Source of the DNA: Microbacterium keratanolyticum
GTDB lineage: Bacteria > Actinomycetota > Actinomycetes > Actinomycetales > Microbacteriaceae
DNA length: 64,000 nt
Reading direction: 5' to 3'
NCBI RefSeq assembly: GCF_016907255.1
Contig: NZ_JAFBBQ010000001.1
Coordinates: 2,046,001-2,110,000, forward strand
Made by a program: the position numbers and the translations under genes. Shown one piece after another: positions 53,490-63,424 of the stretch (position 1 is its first letter; each line of letters opens with the position of its first letter). The notes under the pieces are model-generated. The model saw only the letters and a program-made list of their open reading frames with translations. It was not told the origin of the DNA and made no database searches.

Positions 53490-53806
53490 TGGCCACGAAG
53501 AAGGAAGCAGCCGTCGAGGCTGAGCACGCCGCGCACGATGTGCGCGACGCCGACGCTCGCGGTTACCGCAAGTCGCGTCGTGGCTACGTCGTCAGCGACA
53601 AGATGGACAAGACCATCGTCGTCGAGGTCGAAGACCGCGTGAAGCACCCGCTCTACGGCAAGGTCATCCGCCGCACCTCGAAGGTCAAGGCGCACGACGA
53701 GTCCAACTCGGCCGGCATCGGTGACCTCGTCCTCATCAACGAGACCCGCCCGCTCAGCGCCACGAAGCGCTGGCGTCTGGTGGAGATTCTGGAGAAGGCC
53801 AAGTGA
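53489..53806 (+). CDS. rpsQ: ribosomal protein S17, extended N-terminus
   Basis: This 105-residue S17 has the OB-fold core ([39 protein letters not shown]), about 80 residues. About 25 extra N-terminal residues ([20 protein letters not shown]) are acidic and low complexity. It overlaps rpmC by one base and rplN by four (GTGA). Confidence 0.96.
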   Translation: MATKKEAAVEAEHAAHDVRDADARGYRKSRRGYVVSDKMDKTIVVEVEDRVKHPLYGKVIRRTSKVKAHDESNSAGIGDLVLINETRPLSATKRWRLVEILEKAK

Positions 53807-54171
53807 TCCAGCAGGAGTCACGCCTCAAGGTCGCCGACAACACCGGCGCGAAGGAACTGCTCACCATCCGCGTTCTCGGTGGCTCGCGCCGCCGCTACGC
53901 CGGTCTTGGTGACACGATCGTCGCAACGGTCAAGGACGCGATCCCGGGTGGAAACGTCAAGAAGGGTGATGTCGTCAAGGCGGTCATCGTCCGCACCAAG
54001 AAGGAGACGCGCCGTCCCGACGGCTCGTACATCAAGTTCGACGAGAACGCTGCCGTGATCCTGAAGAACGACGGGGAGCCCCGCGGCACCCGCATCTTCG
54101 GCCCGGTCGGCCGTGAGCTTCGTGACAAGAAGTTCATGAAGATCGTCTCGCTGGCACCGGAGGTCATTTAA
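53803..54171 (+). CDS. rplN: ribosomal protein L14
   Basis: This 122-residue L14 forms an inter-subunit bridge. [40 protein letters not shown] and [21 protein letters not shown] match the whole family. The GTG start overlaps the S17 stop by 4 nt. It marks the beginning of the spc-like group. Confidence 0.98.
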   Translation: MIQQESRLKVADNTGAKELLTIRVLGGSRRRYAGLGDTIVATVKDAIPGGNVKKGDVVKAVIVRTKKETRRPDGSYIKFDENAAVILKNDGEPRGTRIFGPVGRELRDKKFMKIVSLAPEVI

Positions 54172-54173
54172 CT

Positions 54174-54533
54174 ATGGCGAACATCAAGAAGGGTGACCTG
54201 GTTCAGGTCATCACCGGACGCAAGCAGGACAAGGGCGGCGACCGCGGCAAGCAGGGCAAGGTCCTCGAGATCCTGACCGAGCAGAACCGCGTTGTCGTCG
54301 AGGGCGTCAACTACGTCACCAAGCACACCCGCGTCGGCCAGACGCAGCGTGGCACGAAGACGGGCGGCCTCGAGACCATCGAGGCTCCCATCCACATCTC
54401 GAACGTCGCACTCGTCGACCCCTCGACCAAGAAGCCGACCCGTGTCGGTCACCGCGTCGAGGAGCAGGTGAAGGATGGCGTCAAGCGCACCGTCCGCGTG
54501 CGTTACGCCAAGAAGAGCGGTAAGGACCTCTGA
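54174..54533 (+). CDS. rplX: ribosomal protein L24
   Basis: This 119-residue L24 begins with the KOW motif ([20 protein letters not shown]) and ends with a basic [16 protein letters not shown]. It initiates 50S assembly and sits near the tunnel exit. It follows rplN by 2 nt and overlaps rplE by one base (TGATG). Confidence 0.97.
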   Translation: MANIKKGDLVQVITGRKQDKGGDRGKQGKVLEILTEQNRVVVEGVNYVTKHTRVGQTQRGTKTGGLETIEAPIHISNVALVDPSTKKPTRVGHRVEEQVKDGVKRTVRVRYAKKSGKDL

Positions 54534-55123
54534 TGAGCACCAACGCTGCCGCGCCGGCTGGCAAGATCCAGCCGCGCCTGAAGCAGAAGTACAAGGCTGA
54601 GATCCAGCAGAAGCTGCAGGAAGAGTTCGGCTACGCGAACGTCATGCAGATTCCTGGCCTGGTCAAGGTCGTCGTGAACACCGGTGTCGGTGAAGCGGCT
54701 CGTGACAGCAAGGTGATCGAGGGCGCCATCGACGACCTCACCAAGATCACCGGCCAGAAGCCGATCGTCACCAAGGCTCGCAAGTCCATCGCGCAGTTCA
54801 AGCTGCGTGAGGGCCAGGCCATCGGTGCACACGTCACGCTGCGTGGCGACCGTGCCTGGGAGTTCCTGGACCGTCTCGTCTCGCTGGCTCTTCCCCGTAT
54901 CCGCGACTTCCGCGGTCTTTCGGCGAAGCAGTTCGACGGAAACGGCAACTACACCTTCGGTCTCCAGGAGCAGAGCGTGTTCCACGAGATCGATCAGGAC
55001 AAGATCGACCGCGTTCGCGGTTTCGACATCACTGTCGTGACCTCGGCGAAGACGGATGACGAAGGACGCGCACTGCTGCGTCACATCGGCTTCCCCTTCA
55101 AGTCTGAGGACGCACAGGCGTAG
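54533..55123 (+). CDS. rplE: ribosomal protein L5
   Basis: This 196-residue L5 contacts 5S rRNA and the P-site t[43 protein letters not shown] and [11 protein letters not shown] (here [11 protein letters not shown]) are typical. In many bacteria S14 follows; here a 132-nt gap with a strong hairpin follows instead, and rpsH is next. Confidence 0.98.
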   Translation: MSTNAAAPAGKIQPRLKQKYKAEIQQKLQEEFGYANVMQIPGLVKVVVNTGVGEAARDSKVIEGAIDDLTKITGQKPIVTKARKSIAQFKLREGQAIGAHVTLRGDRAWEFLDRLVSLALPRIRDFRGLSAKQFDGNGNYTFGLQEQSVFHEIDQDKIDRVRGFDITVVTSAKTDDEGRALLRHIGFPFKSEDAQA

Positions 55124-55130
55124 CACTCTC

Positions 55131-55165
55131 AGCGGGCCCGGTGACCACGTGTCATCGGGCCCGCT
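55131..55165 (+). terminator. strong hairpin between rplE and rpsH
   Basis: AGCGGGCCCG (55131-55140) pairs with CGGGCCCGCT (55156-55165), with TGAC/GTCA inside. It lacks a T tract. A possible extended -10 (TACAAT, 55176-55181) lies just after it. It may be an attenuator or terminator with a new promoter for rpsH. Confidence 0.6.
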
Positions 55166-55255
55166 GGATGGCACGTACAATTGAAGATTGCTGCTTCAGA
55201 GCAGGTCGTCTGTCGTGTAACGGCAGCCGAAACCTCTTGAACAAAGGAAAACATC

Positions 55256-55654
55256 ATGACAATGACAGACCCGGTCGCAGATCTGCTGACCCGTCTGCGC
55301 AACGCGAACTCGGCGCACCACGACTCCGTGTCCATGCCGTCGAGCAAGCTCAAGACGAACATCGCCGCGATCCTCCAGCAGGAGGGCTACATCGCTGGAT
55401 GGGAGGTCACCGATGCACGCGTCGGCAAGAACCTCACCATCTCGCTGAAGTACGGTCCCAACCGCGAGCGTTCGATCGCCGGCATCAAGCGCGTCTCGAA
55501 GCCCGGTCTCCGCGTGTACGCGAAGTCGACCGAGCTGCCCAAGGTCCTCGGTGGCCTCGGCGTCGCGATCCTGTCCACCTCCTCCGGTCTCCTCACCGAC
55601 CGTCAGGCTGAGACGAAGGGCGTGGGCGGAGAAGTCATCGCCTACGTGTGGTAA
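55256..55654 (+). CDS. rpsH: ribosomal protein S8
   Basis: This 132-residue S8 binds central-domain 16S r[21 protein letters not shown] and the C-terminal [11 protein letters not shown] are conserved. In E. coli S8 represses the spc operon. AAAGGAAAAC precedes the ATG. rplF follows after 6 nt. It may be transcribed from a promoter in the preceding gap as well as from upstream. Confidence 0.97.
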   Translation: MTMTDPVADLLTRLRNANSAHHDSVSMPSSKLKTNIAAILQQEGYIAGWEVTDARVGKNLTISLKYGPNRERSIAGIKRVSKPGLRVYAKSTELPKVLGGLGVAILSTSSGLLTDRQAETKGVGGEVIAYVW

Positions 55655-55660
55655 TCCAAA

Positions 55661-56197
55661 ATGTCGCGTATTGGACGTCTTCCCATCGACATTCCCGCCG
55701 GCGTGACCATCACGGTCAACGACGGTGTGGTTTCGGTCAAGGGCCCCAAGGGTGAACTCACCCTTCCGGTCGCATCCCCCATTCAGGTCGCCGTCGAGGG
55801 CAGCCAGGTTCTGGTCACCCGTCCCGACGACGAGCGCGAGTCGCGTTCGCTCCACGGCCTCACCCGCACGCTGATCAACAACGACATCATCGGTGTCACC
55901 GAGGGCTACACCAAGGGCCTTGAGGTTGTCGGCACCGGTTACCGCGTGATGCAGAAGGGCGGCTCGGTCGAGTTCGCTCTGGGCTTCTCGCACCCGGTCC
56001 TCGTGGACCCGCCGGCGGGCATCACCCTGACGGTGGAGGGCAACAACAAGCTCACCGTCAGCGGCATCTCGAAGCAGGCTGTCGGCGAGGCCGCAGCGAA
56101 CATCCGCAAGATCCGCAAGCCCGAGCCCTACAAGGGCAAGGGTGTGCGTTACGCCGGCGAGGTCGTGCGTCGCAAGGCCGGAAAGGCTGGTAAGTAA
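55661..56197 (+). CDS. rplF: ribosomal protein L6
   Basis: This 178-residue L6 sits near the factor-binding site. [32 protein letters not shown] and [20 protein letters not shown] are typical; the last is the L6 C-terminal signature. It is 2 nt from rplR. No extension. Confidence 0.98.
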   Translation: MSRIGRLPIDIPAGVTITVNDGVVSVKGPKGELTLPVASPIQVAVEGSQVLVTRPDDERESRSLHGLTRTLINNDIIGVTEGYTKGLEVVGTGYRVMQKGGSVEFALGFSHPVLVDPPAGITLTVEGNNKLTVSGISKQAVGEAAANIRKIRKPEPYKGKGVRYAGEVVRRKAGKAGK

Positions 56198-56199
56198 CC

Positions 56200-56559
56200 A
56201 TGGCTGTGAAGTCAAAGTCCGTCGCCCGCGCGCGTCGCCACGCACGCCTTCGCAAGAAGGTCGTTGGCACCGAGCTGCGTCCGCGTCTGGTCGTCAACCG
56301 TTCGGCCCGCCACGTCTTCGTGCAGCTGGTCGACGACAGCAAGGGCCACACTGTGGCATCCGCATCGACTCTCGAGAACGACGTTCGCGCCATCGAGGGT
56401 GACAAGACCGCCAAGGCCCGCAAGGTTGGCGAGCTCGTCGCCGAGCGTGCGAAGGCTGCCGGCATTTCCGAGGCTGTGTTCGACCGTGGTGGCAACCGCT
56501 ACGCCGGTCGTGTCGCCGCTATCGCCGATGGCGCCCGTGAAGGGGGGCTGGCACTGTGA
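56200..56559 (+). CDS. rplR: ribosomal protein L18
   Basis: This 119-residue L18 binds 5S r[43 protein letters not shown] and [20 protein letters not shown] are family signatures. Its TGA overlaps the rpsE GTG (GTGA), so the two are coupled. Confidence 0.98.
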   Translation: MAVKSKSVARARRHARLRKKVVGTELRPRLVVNRSARHVFVQLVDDSKGHTVASASTLENDVRAIEGDKTAKARKVGELVAERAKAAGISEAVFDRGGNRYAGRVAAIADGAREGGLAL

Positions 56560-57239
56560 GTGACATCAAGGAGACTGAAGTGACCGAGACGGCTCCCGCC
56601 GCCACCGAGGCAGAGCCCGCGCGCGACCAGCGCGAAGGCCGCCGCGGAGGACGCGACCGTGGCCAGAGCCGCGACCGCAACTCGCGCGACCGTGGGGACA
56701 ACCAGTTCCTCGAGCGTGTCGTGACCATCAACCGTGTGTCGAAGGTCGTGAAGGGTGGTCGTCGCTTCAGCTTCACCGCTCTCGTGGTCGTCGGTGACGG
56801 CAACGGCCTGGTCGGCGTCGGCTACGGCAAGGCTCGTGAGGTTCCCCTCGCGATCTCGAAGGGTGTTGAAGAGGCCAAGCGCAACTTCTTCCGCGTTCCC
56901 CGCGTCGCCTCGACCATCCCGCACCCCGTGCAGGGTGAGGCCGCCGCAGGTGTCGTGCTGCTTCGTCCGGCCGCTGCCGGTACCGGTGTTATCGCCGGTG
57001 GTCCGGTTCGTGCCGTGCTCGAGTGCGCCGGTATCCACGACGTGCTGTCGAAGTCGCTCGGTTCGTCGAACACGATCAACATCGTGCACGCGACCGTCGC
57101 GGCTCTGAAGAGCCTCGAAGAGCCTCGCGCCGTCGCCGCACGTCGTGGTCTCGAGTACGACGCTGTCGTGCCGGAGATCATCATCCGCAACGAGGCGAAG
57201 GCAGCTGCTGCCGCCGCCGCGCAGAAGGTAGGTGCCTGA
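56556..57239 (+). CDS. rpsE: ribosomal protein S5, extended N-terminus
   Basis: This 227-residue S5 has the dsRBD-like core ([61 protein letters not shown]). About 45 residues come before it, first Glu/Ala-rich, then Arg/Gly/Asp-rich ([20 protein letters not shown]). Usual S5 is about 165 residues, so part of the excess is at the N-terminus and part in a C-terminal Ala-rich tail. It overlaps rplR and rpmD. Confidence 0.96.
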   Translation: MSDIKETEVTETAPAATEAEPARDQREGRRGGRDRGQSRDRNSRDRGDNQFLERVVTINRVSKVVKGGRRFSFTALVVVGDGNGLVGVGYGKAREVPLAISKGVEEAKRNFFRVPRVASTIPHPVQGEAAAGVVLLRPAAAGTGVIAGGPVRAVLECAGIHDVLSKSLGSSNTINIVHATVAALKSLEEPRAVAARRGLEYDAVVPEIIIRNEAKAAAAAAAQKVGA

Positions 57240-57424
57240 TGGCCGCTCGGCTCAAGGTCACGCAGATCAAGTCCAAGGTGAGCGAGAAGCAGAACCAGCG
57301 CGACACGCTGCGCAGCCTCGGTCTCAAGCGGATCGGCGACTCGGTCGTCCGTCCCGACGACGCGCAGGTGCGCGGTTACGTCAAGACCGTTGCTCACCTC
57401 GTCAAGGTTGAGGAGATCGACTAA
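57239..57424 (+). CDS. rpmD: ribosomal protein L30
   Basis: This 61-residue L30 ([41 protein letters not shown]) is an accessory 50S protein typical of most but not all bacteria. ATG at 57239 overlaps the S5 stop by one base. Its TAA overlaps the rplO ATG. Size is normal. Confidence 0.97.
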   Translation: MAARLKVTQIKSKVSEKQNQRDTLRSLGLKRIGDSVVRPDDAQVRGYVKTVAHLVKVEEID

Positions 57425-58041
57425 TGGCTGAGAAGAACGAAGCCGTCGAGGCCGAGAAGGCCCCGGAGAAGGCCGCTGCTCCCAAGGCAGCTGCCGAGAA
57501 GAAGCCCGCTGCGGAGAAGGCTCCCGCAAAGGCCGCTGCGAAGCCGGCTGCTGCGAAGAAGCCTGCCGCCAAGAAGGCTGAGGCGGATGCTCCTGCGTCG
57601 CGTCCCAGCGTTCTGAAGGTTCACCACCTGCGTCCGGTCCCCGGCGCCAACACCGCCAAGACTCGTGTCGGCCGCGGTGAGGGCTCGAAGGGTAAGACGG
57701 CAGGCCGTGGCACGAAGGGCACGAAGGCCCGCAACACCGTGCGCGTCGGCTTCGAGGGTGGGCAGATGCCTCTGCACATGCGCACCCCGAAGCTGCGCGG
57801 CTTCAAGAACCCGTTCCGCGTCGAGTACCAGGTTGTGAACCTGGAGAAGCTCGCGGAGCTCTACCCGGCCGGTGGCGATGTCACCGTCAGCGACCTCGTC
57901 GCGAAGGGTGCCGTTCGCAAGAACGAGAAGGTCAAGGTTCTGGGCAACGGCGACATCGCCGTGAAGCTGAACGTGGCAGTGGACAAGGTCTCCGGCTCGG
58001 CTGAGCAGAAGATCGTTGCCGCTGGCGGTTCGGTCAAGTAG
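57424..58041 (+). CDS. rplO: ribosomal protein L15 with a long Lys/Ala/Pro-rich N-terminus
   Basis: This 205-residue L15 is about 60 residues longer than usual. The conserved core starts near residue 62 ([57 protein letters not shown]). Before it lies a H1-histone-like tail of [20 protein letters not shown] repeats. The tail is basic and could touch rRNA or the surface. It ends just before a strong terminator, with secY beyond. Confidence 0.96.
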   Translation: MAEKNEAVEAEKAPEKAAAPKAAAEKKPAAEKAPAKAAAKPAAAKKPAAKKAEADAPASRPSVLKVHHLRPVPGANTAKTRVGRGEGSKGKTAGRGTKGTKARNTVRVGFEGGQMPLHMRTPKLRGFKNPFRVEYQVVNLEKLAELYPAGGDVTVSDLVAKGAVRKNEKVKVLGNGDIAVKLNVAVDKVSGSAEQKIVAAGGSVK

Positions 58042-58051
58042 TACACAGTCG

Positions 58052-58080
58052 AGAGGGGCCGGAGAATCTCCGGCCCCTCT
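58052..58080 (+). terminator. Rho-independent terminator between rplO and secY
   Basis: AGAGGGGCCGGAG-AAT-CTCCGGCCCCTCT is a perfect 13-bp stem with a 3-nt loop, followed by TGCG. It may attenuate or end spc transcription before secY. Confidence 0.8.
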
Positions 58081-58140
58081 TGCGTTACCCTGGTGTTTCA
58101 GCCGTCTTCGTCGACGGCATCCCCTTCAGGAGGCCCGCTT

Positions 58141-59463
58141 TTGTTTAGCGCTATCGCGCGGATCTTCCGCACGCCAGACCTGCGTCGGAAGATCGGTTTC
58201 ACGCTGGCGATCATCGCCATCTACCGCCTCGGTTCGACGATCCCTGCTCCGTTCGTGAATTTCCCGAACGTCGAGGAGTGTTTGGCGCTCAACAGCGGCA
58301 CCGATGGGCTCCTGGGGCTTGTCAACCTCTTCTCCGGCGGTGCCCTGCTGCAGCTGTCGATCTTCGCCCTCGGTGTGATGCCATACATCACCGCGACGAT
58401 CATCACCCAGCTGCTGCGCGTGGTCATCCCGCACTTCGAGGCGCTCCACAAAGAGGGGCAGGCGGGGCAGTCGCGTCTCACGCAGTACACCCGCTACCTC
58501 ACGATCGCGCTCGCGCTGCTGCAGTCGACGACGCTGGTCACCGTCGCGCGCAGCGGTCAGCTGTTCGGTCAGACCGACTTCGCCGCGTGCCAGCAGCTCC
58601 TGACCAACGATGTGTGGTGGGCGCAGCTGCTCATGATCATCACGATGACCGCCGGTACCGGCCTCATCATGTGGTTCGCTGAGCTCGTCACCGAGCGCGG
58701 CATCGGCAACGGCATGTCGCTGCTCATCTTCACGTCGATTGCTGCGACGTTCCCCGGCGCCATGGGCGTCATCTGGGAGTCGCGTGGCTTCGAGGTCTTC
58801 CTCCTCGTCCTCGCCGTCGGCATCGTCGTCATGGCCCTCGTGGTCTTCGTGGAGCAGTCACAGCGTCGCGTGCCCGTGCAGTACGCCAAGCGCATGGTGG
58901 GGCGCCGCACCTATGGCGGCACGAACACCTACATCCCGATCAAGGTCAACATGGCCGGTGTGATCCCGGTCATCTTCGCCTCGTCGCTGCTCTACATTCC
59001 GATGCTGATCGCGCAGTTCAACACCCCGCAGGACGGCTCGACGCCGCCGGCCTGGGTCACGTGGGTCTCGCAGTACCTGACGACGGGCGATCACCCGTTG
59101 TACATGGCGGTGTACTTCTTCCTGATCATCGGGTTCACCTACTTCTACGTCGCGATCACCTTCAACCCGGTCGAGGTCGCAGACAACATGAAGAAGTACG
59201 GCGGATTCATCCCGGGCATCCGCGCCGGTCGCCCGACCGCGGAGTACCTCGACTACGTGCTCACCCGCATCACGTTCCCCGGTTCCATCTACCTCGGTCT
59301 CATCGCTCTGATCCCGCTCGTCGCGCTGGCCACGATCGGCGCCAACCAGAACTTCCCGTTCGGTGGCGCATCGATCCTGATCATCGTCGGTGTTGGTCTT
59401 GAGACGGTCAAGCAGATCGACGCGCAGCTGCAGCAGCGCCACTACGAAGGGCTCCTCCGCTAA
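58141..59463 (+). CDS. secY: SecY preprotein translocase subunit
   Basis: This 440-residue channel protein of the Sec translocon has ten membrane helices. LFSAIARIFRTPDLRRKIGF, then GVMPYITATIITQLL and LKYGGFIPGIRAG (KKYGGFIPGIRAGRPTAEYL) are typical. The TTG start at 58141 is used because AGGAGG lies 7-8 nt upstream and similarity begins there; an in-frame GTG 48 nt earlier is less likely. Its TAA overlaps the adk ATG. Confidence 0.96.
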   Translation: MFSAIARIFRTPDLRRKIGFTLAIIAIYRLGSTIPAPFVNFPNVEECLALNSGTDGLLGLVNLFSGGALLQLSIFALGVMPYITATIITQLLRVVIPHFEALHKEGQAGQSRLTQYTRYLTIALALLQSTTLVTVARSGQLFGQTDFAACQQLLTNDVWWAQLLMIITMTAGTGLIMWFAELVTERGIGNGMSLLIFTSIAATFPGAMGVIWESRGFEVFLLVLAVGIVVMALVVFVEQSQRRVPVQYAKRMVGRRTYGGTNTYIPIKVNMAGVIPVIFASSLLYIPMLIAQFNTPQDGSTPPAWVTWVSQYLTTGDHPLYMAVYFFLIIGFTYFYVAITFNPVEVADNMKKYGGFIPGIRAGRPTAEYLDYVLTRITFPGSIYLGLIALIPLVALATIGANQNFPFGGASILIIVGVGLETVKQIDAQLQQRHYEGLLR

Positions 59464-60077
59464 TGGCATCCACTCCCGCCACGACCGCTCGTCTGCTCAT
59501 CGTCGGGCCTCAGGGCTCCGGTAAGGGCACGCAGGGCATCCGCATCGCAGAAGCGCTCGGTATCCCCGTCGTCTCGACCGGTGACATCTTCCGCGCCAAC
59601 ATCAAAGAGGGCACCGAGCTCGGCCGACAGGTCACCGAGATCCTCGATCGCGGAGACCTTGTGCCTGACGAGCTGACGGGCGCGATCGTTCGCGATCGCC
59701 TTCAGCAGGCGGATGCTGCACGCGGCTTCCTCCTCGACGGCTACCCGCGCAACGCGGCGCAGGTCTCCGACCTCGATGCGTTCCTCGCGGAGAGCGACGC
59801 CGCTCTCGACGCCGTCATCCTTCTGGATGTCGCCCGCGAAGAGAGCATCGCGCGACTGAGCCTCCGTGCTGTGGAGCAGGGGCGCTCGGACGACAACGAA
59901 GAGGCCATCGCAAAGCGTCTCGACATCTACGAGAAGGAGACCGCTCCGATTCTCGAGGTGTACGGCGCGCGTGGCATCGTCGACCGGATCGATGGTGCGG
60001 GCGACCTCGACGAGATCACCGAACGCATCCTCGCCGCGCTCGAGGCTCGTGGCCTCGCGCCGGCCGCCGCGGTCTAA
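59463..60077 (+). CDS. adk: adenylate kinase
   Basis: This 204-residue kinase interconverts ATP + AMP and 2 ADP. P-loop GPQGSGKGTQ, AMP-site STGDIFRANIKEGTELG, and DGYPRNAAQ are present. The short LID and total length are usual for actinobacteria. ATG overlaps the secY stop by one base. map follows after 3 nt. Confidence 0.97.
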   Translation: MASTPATTARLLIVGPQGSGKGTQGIRIAEALGIPVVSTGDIFRANIKEGTELGRQVTEILDRGDLVPDELTGAIVRDRLQQADAARGFLLDGYPRNAAQVSDLDAFLAESDAALDAVILLDVAREESIARLSLRAVEQGRSDDNEEAIAKRLDIYEKETAPILEVYGARGIVDRIDGAGDLDEITERILAALEARGLAPAAAV

Positions 60078-60080
60078 GCA

Positions 60081-60929
60081 GTGTTCCGCCGCTCCATCTA
60101 CAAGAATCCCGCACAGTTGCGGGCGATGGTCGAACCCGGCCTCATCACAGAAGAGGCTCTGGCGGGTGTGCGCGCGCTCATCCGTCCTGGGGTGACGACG
60201 GCCGAGATCGACGCCGAGGCGTCGCGCATCATCGTCGCCCGTGGTGCGGAGTCGAACTTCAAGCTCGTGCGTGGCTACCACCACACGACGTGCATCTCGG
60301 TCAATGAGCAGGTCGTGCACGGCATCCCTGGTGCACGGGTAATCGAGCCCGGAGACATCGTCTCCGTTGACTGCGGAGCCCAGTTCAAGGGATGGAACGG
60401 CGACAGCGCGATCACCGTGGTCGTCCCGGATCCGGAGCGCCCCGAGCTCGTCGCGCGGCGGGAAGAACTCTCCCGTGTGACGGAAGGCTCCATGTGGGCC
60501 GGAATCGCCTCGTTCGCGACGGCACGACACCTGGGTGATGTCGGGGCCGCGATTCAGGGTTACATCGAAGCGCAGGGGCCTTCGGCGGTCTCGGGCGAGA
60601 CCTACGGCATCCTTCGCGAGTATGTCGGGCACGGAATCGGTCGCAAGATGCACGAGGCGCCGAGTCTGTTCAACTACCGCACGCCCGACCCCGGCGCCGA
60701 CGTTCGTCCCGGCTTGGTCATGGCGGTGGAGCCGATGGTCACCGCCGGTGGCGAAGAGACGTTCATCGAAGACGACGACTGGACGGTCTCCACGATCGAC
60801 GGCTCTGACGGCTCGCACTGGGAGCACAGCGTCGCCGTGCACGAGGGCGGGATCTGGGTGTTGACGGCCCCAGACGGCGGCGCTGCGGGGCTGGCGCCTT
60901 TCGGTGTCACGCCGACGCCCATCGCCTGA
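60081..60929 (+). CDS. map: type I methionine aminopeptidase
   Basis: This 282-residue metalloprotease removes N-terminal Met. Metal-site residues appear in VSVDCGAQFKGWNGDSAIT, the HGIGRKMHE loop, AVEPMVTAGG and WEHSVAVHEGG. The substrate His is in VNEQVVHGIPG. The GTG start (FRRSIYKNPAQLR) follows adk directly. It completes the secY-adk-map run. No N-terminal zinc finger is present. Confidence 0.97.
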   Translation: MFRRSIYKNPAQLRAMVEPGLITEEALAGVRALIRPGVTTAEIDAEASRIIVARGAESNFKLVRGYHHTTCISVNEQVVHGIPGARVIEPGDIVSVDCGAQFKGWNGDSAITVVVPDPERPELVARREELSRVTEGSMWAGIASFATARHLGDVGAAIQGYIEAQGPSAVSGETYGILREYVGHGIGRKMHEAPSLFNYRTPDPGADVRPGLVMAVEPMVTAGGEETFIEDDDWTVSTIDGSDGSHWEHSVAVHEGGIWVLTAPDGGAAGLAPFGVTPTPIA

Positions 60930-60943
60930 GTTGTTCTCCAGAG

Positions 60944-60965
60944 ACGCCATCCTGCGGGGTGGCGT
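60944..60965 (+). terminator. short terminator hairpin after map
   Basis: ACGCCA (60944-60949) pairs with TGGCGT (60960-60965), followed by the T-rich TGTCTGTTTGT. Confidence 0.6.
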
Positions 60966-61067
60966 TGTCTGTTTGTCCACGCCTTTGTCGCGTTCACAAG
61001 CGGGGCATAGGGTTTTGCGCGAAAATGTTGACAACTGCGCCACTGGCGCGCTGAACGAGAGAACGGA

Positions 61068-61745
61068 TTGCACGTGGCTGCAGCGAAGGGCAAGACCAAC
61101 TGGTTTGCCATCATCATCTCGGCGGTCGTCGTCGTCGCCCTCGTGGGCCTTGGCGCAGTCGTCGTCAACCTGAACAACCAGGCGACCGCACCGGCAGAGA
61201 TGCCCAAGGCGGAGATCATCGACCAGGAAACCGGCGCGATTTCCTTCGGTTCGGGTAAGACCGAGGTCGACACCTTCCTCGATTTCATGTGCCCCGCGTG
61301 TAACGCCTTTGAGCAGAAGCACGGCGCGGCGCTGCAGGAGGCTGCAGCGAATGACGACATCACGCTCAAGGTGCACCCGATCGCGATTCTCGATCACCTT
61401 TCGCAGGGCACCAACTACTCCTCCCGCGCTGCCGGTGCCATGTACTGTGTCGCTGAAGAAGCCCCTGATGCCGCGCTCGACTTCCTGAACCTGATGTTCG
61501 CCAACCAGCCCCAGGAGGGAACCACGGGTCTGGACGACGCTGCGATCGCTGCGATCGCCAAGGAGGCCGGCGCGGAGGCGGCATCCACATGCATCACCGA
61601 CGGCACCTACAAGAAGGTGGGCGCGCAGCAGGCGCAGGCACACGAGATCCGCGGTACGCCGACCGTGAAGATCGACGGCCAGGAGGTCGAGAACCCGATC
61701 AACAGCGACGTCATCCCGAAGCTGCTTGCCAGCTTCTCAGAGTGA
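61068..61745 (+). CDS. DsbA-like thioredoxin-domain protein, membrane-anchored
   Basis: The first ~35 of its 225 residues are one uncleaved membrane helix (NWFAIIISAVVVVALVGLGA). The outside domain is thioredoxin-like with a CPAC redox motif in DFMCPACNAFEQKHG and cis-Pro region GTPTVKIDG. It likely makes or isomerises disulfides in secreted proteins such as the nearby protease. A TTG at 61068 is used; GTG at 61074 is an alternative. TTGACA (61028-61033) and CTGAAC (61051-61056), 17 nt apart, may be its promoter. Confidence 0.9.
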   Translation: MHVAAAKGKTNWFAIIISAVVVVALVGLGAVVVNLNNQATAPAEMPKAEIIDQETGAISFGSGKTEVDTFLDFMCPACNAFEQKHGAALQEAAANDDITLKVHPIAILDHLSQGTNYSSRAAGAMYCVAEEAPDAALDFLNLMFANQPQEGTTGLDDAAIAAIAKEAGAEAASTCITDGTYKKVGAQQAQAHEIRGTPTVKIDGQEVENPINSDVIPKLLASFSE

Positions 61746-61752
61746 CCTGATT

Positions 61753-61795
61753 CTGACAGTGGGCGGTCCCGGCTTGCCGGACCGCCCACTGTCAG
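61753..61795 (+). terminator. terminator hairpin after the DsbA-like gene
   Basis: A perfect 17-bp stem (61753-61769 with 61779-61795) and a 9-nt loop separate this gene from infA. No T tract follows. Confidence 0.75.
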
Positions 61796-61906
61796 ATAAC
61801 ATAGATCCTTGGTGCCTTGCGCCTTTGTTCGGCGTGTCCGACAGGTGCGCACCACCATCCATCACCCACCGCAGATCGACCGATCTGCAGAAGCGTCAGC
61901 GAGGCT

Positions 61907-62128
61907 ATGGCTAAGAAAGACGGTGTCATCGAGATCGAGGGCGTGATCTCCGAGGCTCTTCCCAACGCGATGTTCCGCGTTGAGTTGGCCAACGGTCACA
62001 AGGTCCTTGCAACGATCTCCGGCAAGATGCGGCAGAACTACATCCGCATCATCCCCGAAGACCGTGTGGTCGTGGAGCTCTCTCCATACGACCTCACCCG
62101 CGGTCGTATCGTCTACCGCTACCGCTAA
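61907..62128 (+). CDS. infA: translation initiation factor IF-1
   Basis: This 73-residue OB-fold protein ([52 protein letters not shown]) fits the family at full length. IF-1 occupies the A site during initiation. The start at 61907 is set by similarity; GAGGCT lies upstream. A GCAGATCG-CGATCTGC palindrome (61871-61888) precedes it. It begins the infA-rpmJ-rpsM-rpsK-rpoA group. Confidence 0.97.
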   Translation: MAKKDGVIEIEGVISEALPNAMFRVELANGHKVLATISGKMRQNYIRIIPEDRVVVELSPYDLTRGRIVYRYR

Positions 62129-62207
62129 TCGGTCGAGAAGTAACGACTCTCGGCTGCGCTCTTCGCGAGCACAGCAGCGAGTACGAAGACAGCGAACAGG
62201 AAACATC

Positions 62208-62324
62208 ATGAAGGTCAACCCCAGCGTCAAGCCCATCTGCGATCACTGCAAGGTGATCCGCCGTCACGGCCGCGTCATGGTGATCTGCAAGAGCAACCCG
62301 CGCCACAAGCAGCGCCAGGGCTGA
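62208..62324 (+). CDS. rpmJ: ribosomal protein L36
   Basis: This 38-residue protein ([20 protein letters not shown], ending [11 protein letters not shown]) has Cys11, Cys14, Cys27 and His32, the zinc-binding C+ form of L36. The complete set suggests that zinc is retained. ACAGGAAACATC precedes the ATG. It lies between infA and rpsM. Confidence 0.97.
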   Translation: MKVNPSVKPICDHCKVIRRHGRVMVICKSNPRHKQRQG

Positions 62325-62480
62325 TCCCCGTCGGTCACGCCGACAGGGTCTCTTCAGATCTGACTCACAACTGAATACGCATCAGGCAGAGCTAAGAATC
62401 CGCACCAGCGGAGGACACCTCGAGACAGAGGCTCGGGTCCATGTTCTGCCCCACACCTCTACACATCCCAGGAGAACCGC

Positions 62481-62855
<375 letters not shown>

Positions 62856-62886
62856 GTAGCGGCCAAGGGACTAGGAGAACACTTTC

Positions 62887-63285
62887 ATGGCTGCACCCAA
62901 GGCCGCCGCGCGCAAGCCGCGCCGCAAGGAAAAGAAGAACATCGCGCTGGGCCAGGCCCACATCAAGTCGACGTTCAACAACACCATCGTTTCGATCACC
63001 GACCCGTCCGGCGCTGTCATCAGCTGGGCATCGTCGGGTGGCGTGGGCTTCAAGGGCTCGCGCAAGTCGACGCCCTACGCCGCTGGTATGGCTGCCGAGT
63101 CGGCTGCCCGCCAGGCTGCCGAGCACGGCGTCAAGAAGGTCGACGTCTTCGTGAAGGGCCCGGGTTCGGGTCGCGAGACGGCGATCCGTTCGCTGCAGGC
63201 CGCTGGCCTCGAGGTCGGTTCGATCCAGGACGTCACGCCGCAGGCACACAACGGCTGCCGTCCGCCGAAGCGTCGCCGCGTCTGA
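62887..63285 (+). CDS. rpsK: ribosomal protein S11
   Basis: This 132-residue S11 ([55 protein letters not shown]) lies in the platform of the 30S subunit. The basic start ([20 protein letters not shown]) is normal for actinobacteria. GGAGAACAC precedes the ATG. A hairpin follows, then rpoA. Confidence 0.98.
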   Translation: MAAPKAAARKPRRKEKKNIALGQAHIKSTFNNTIVSITDPSGAVISWASSGGVGFKGSRKSTPYAAGMAAESAARQAAEHGVKKVDVFVKGPGSGRETAIRSLQAAGLEVGSIQDVTPQAHNGCRPPKRRRV

Positions 63286-63294
63286 TTTCCGGCC

Positions 63295-63327
63295 GTTGCC
63301 GGGGGTGCTTTCGAGCATCCCCGGCAA
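63295..63327 (+). terminator. hairpin between rpsK and rpoA
   Basis: GTTGCCGGGG (63295-63304) pairs with CCCCGGCAAC, with TGCT/AGCA inside around TTCG. No T tract follows, so it may be processing or partial termination. Confidence 0.6.
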
Positions 63328-63424
63328 CTCTGGTTGATCTTCCGGGCCCTCGTGCCCGTACACAATTCAAAACCTCACTCACCGCACGTGTCATATAGCG
63401 GGCACGTGATCGAAAGGAACCATA

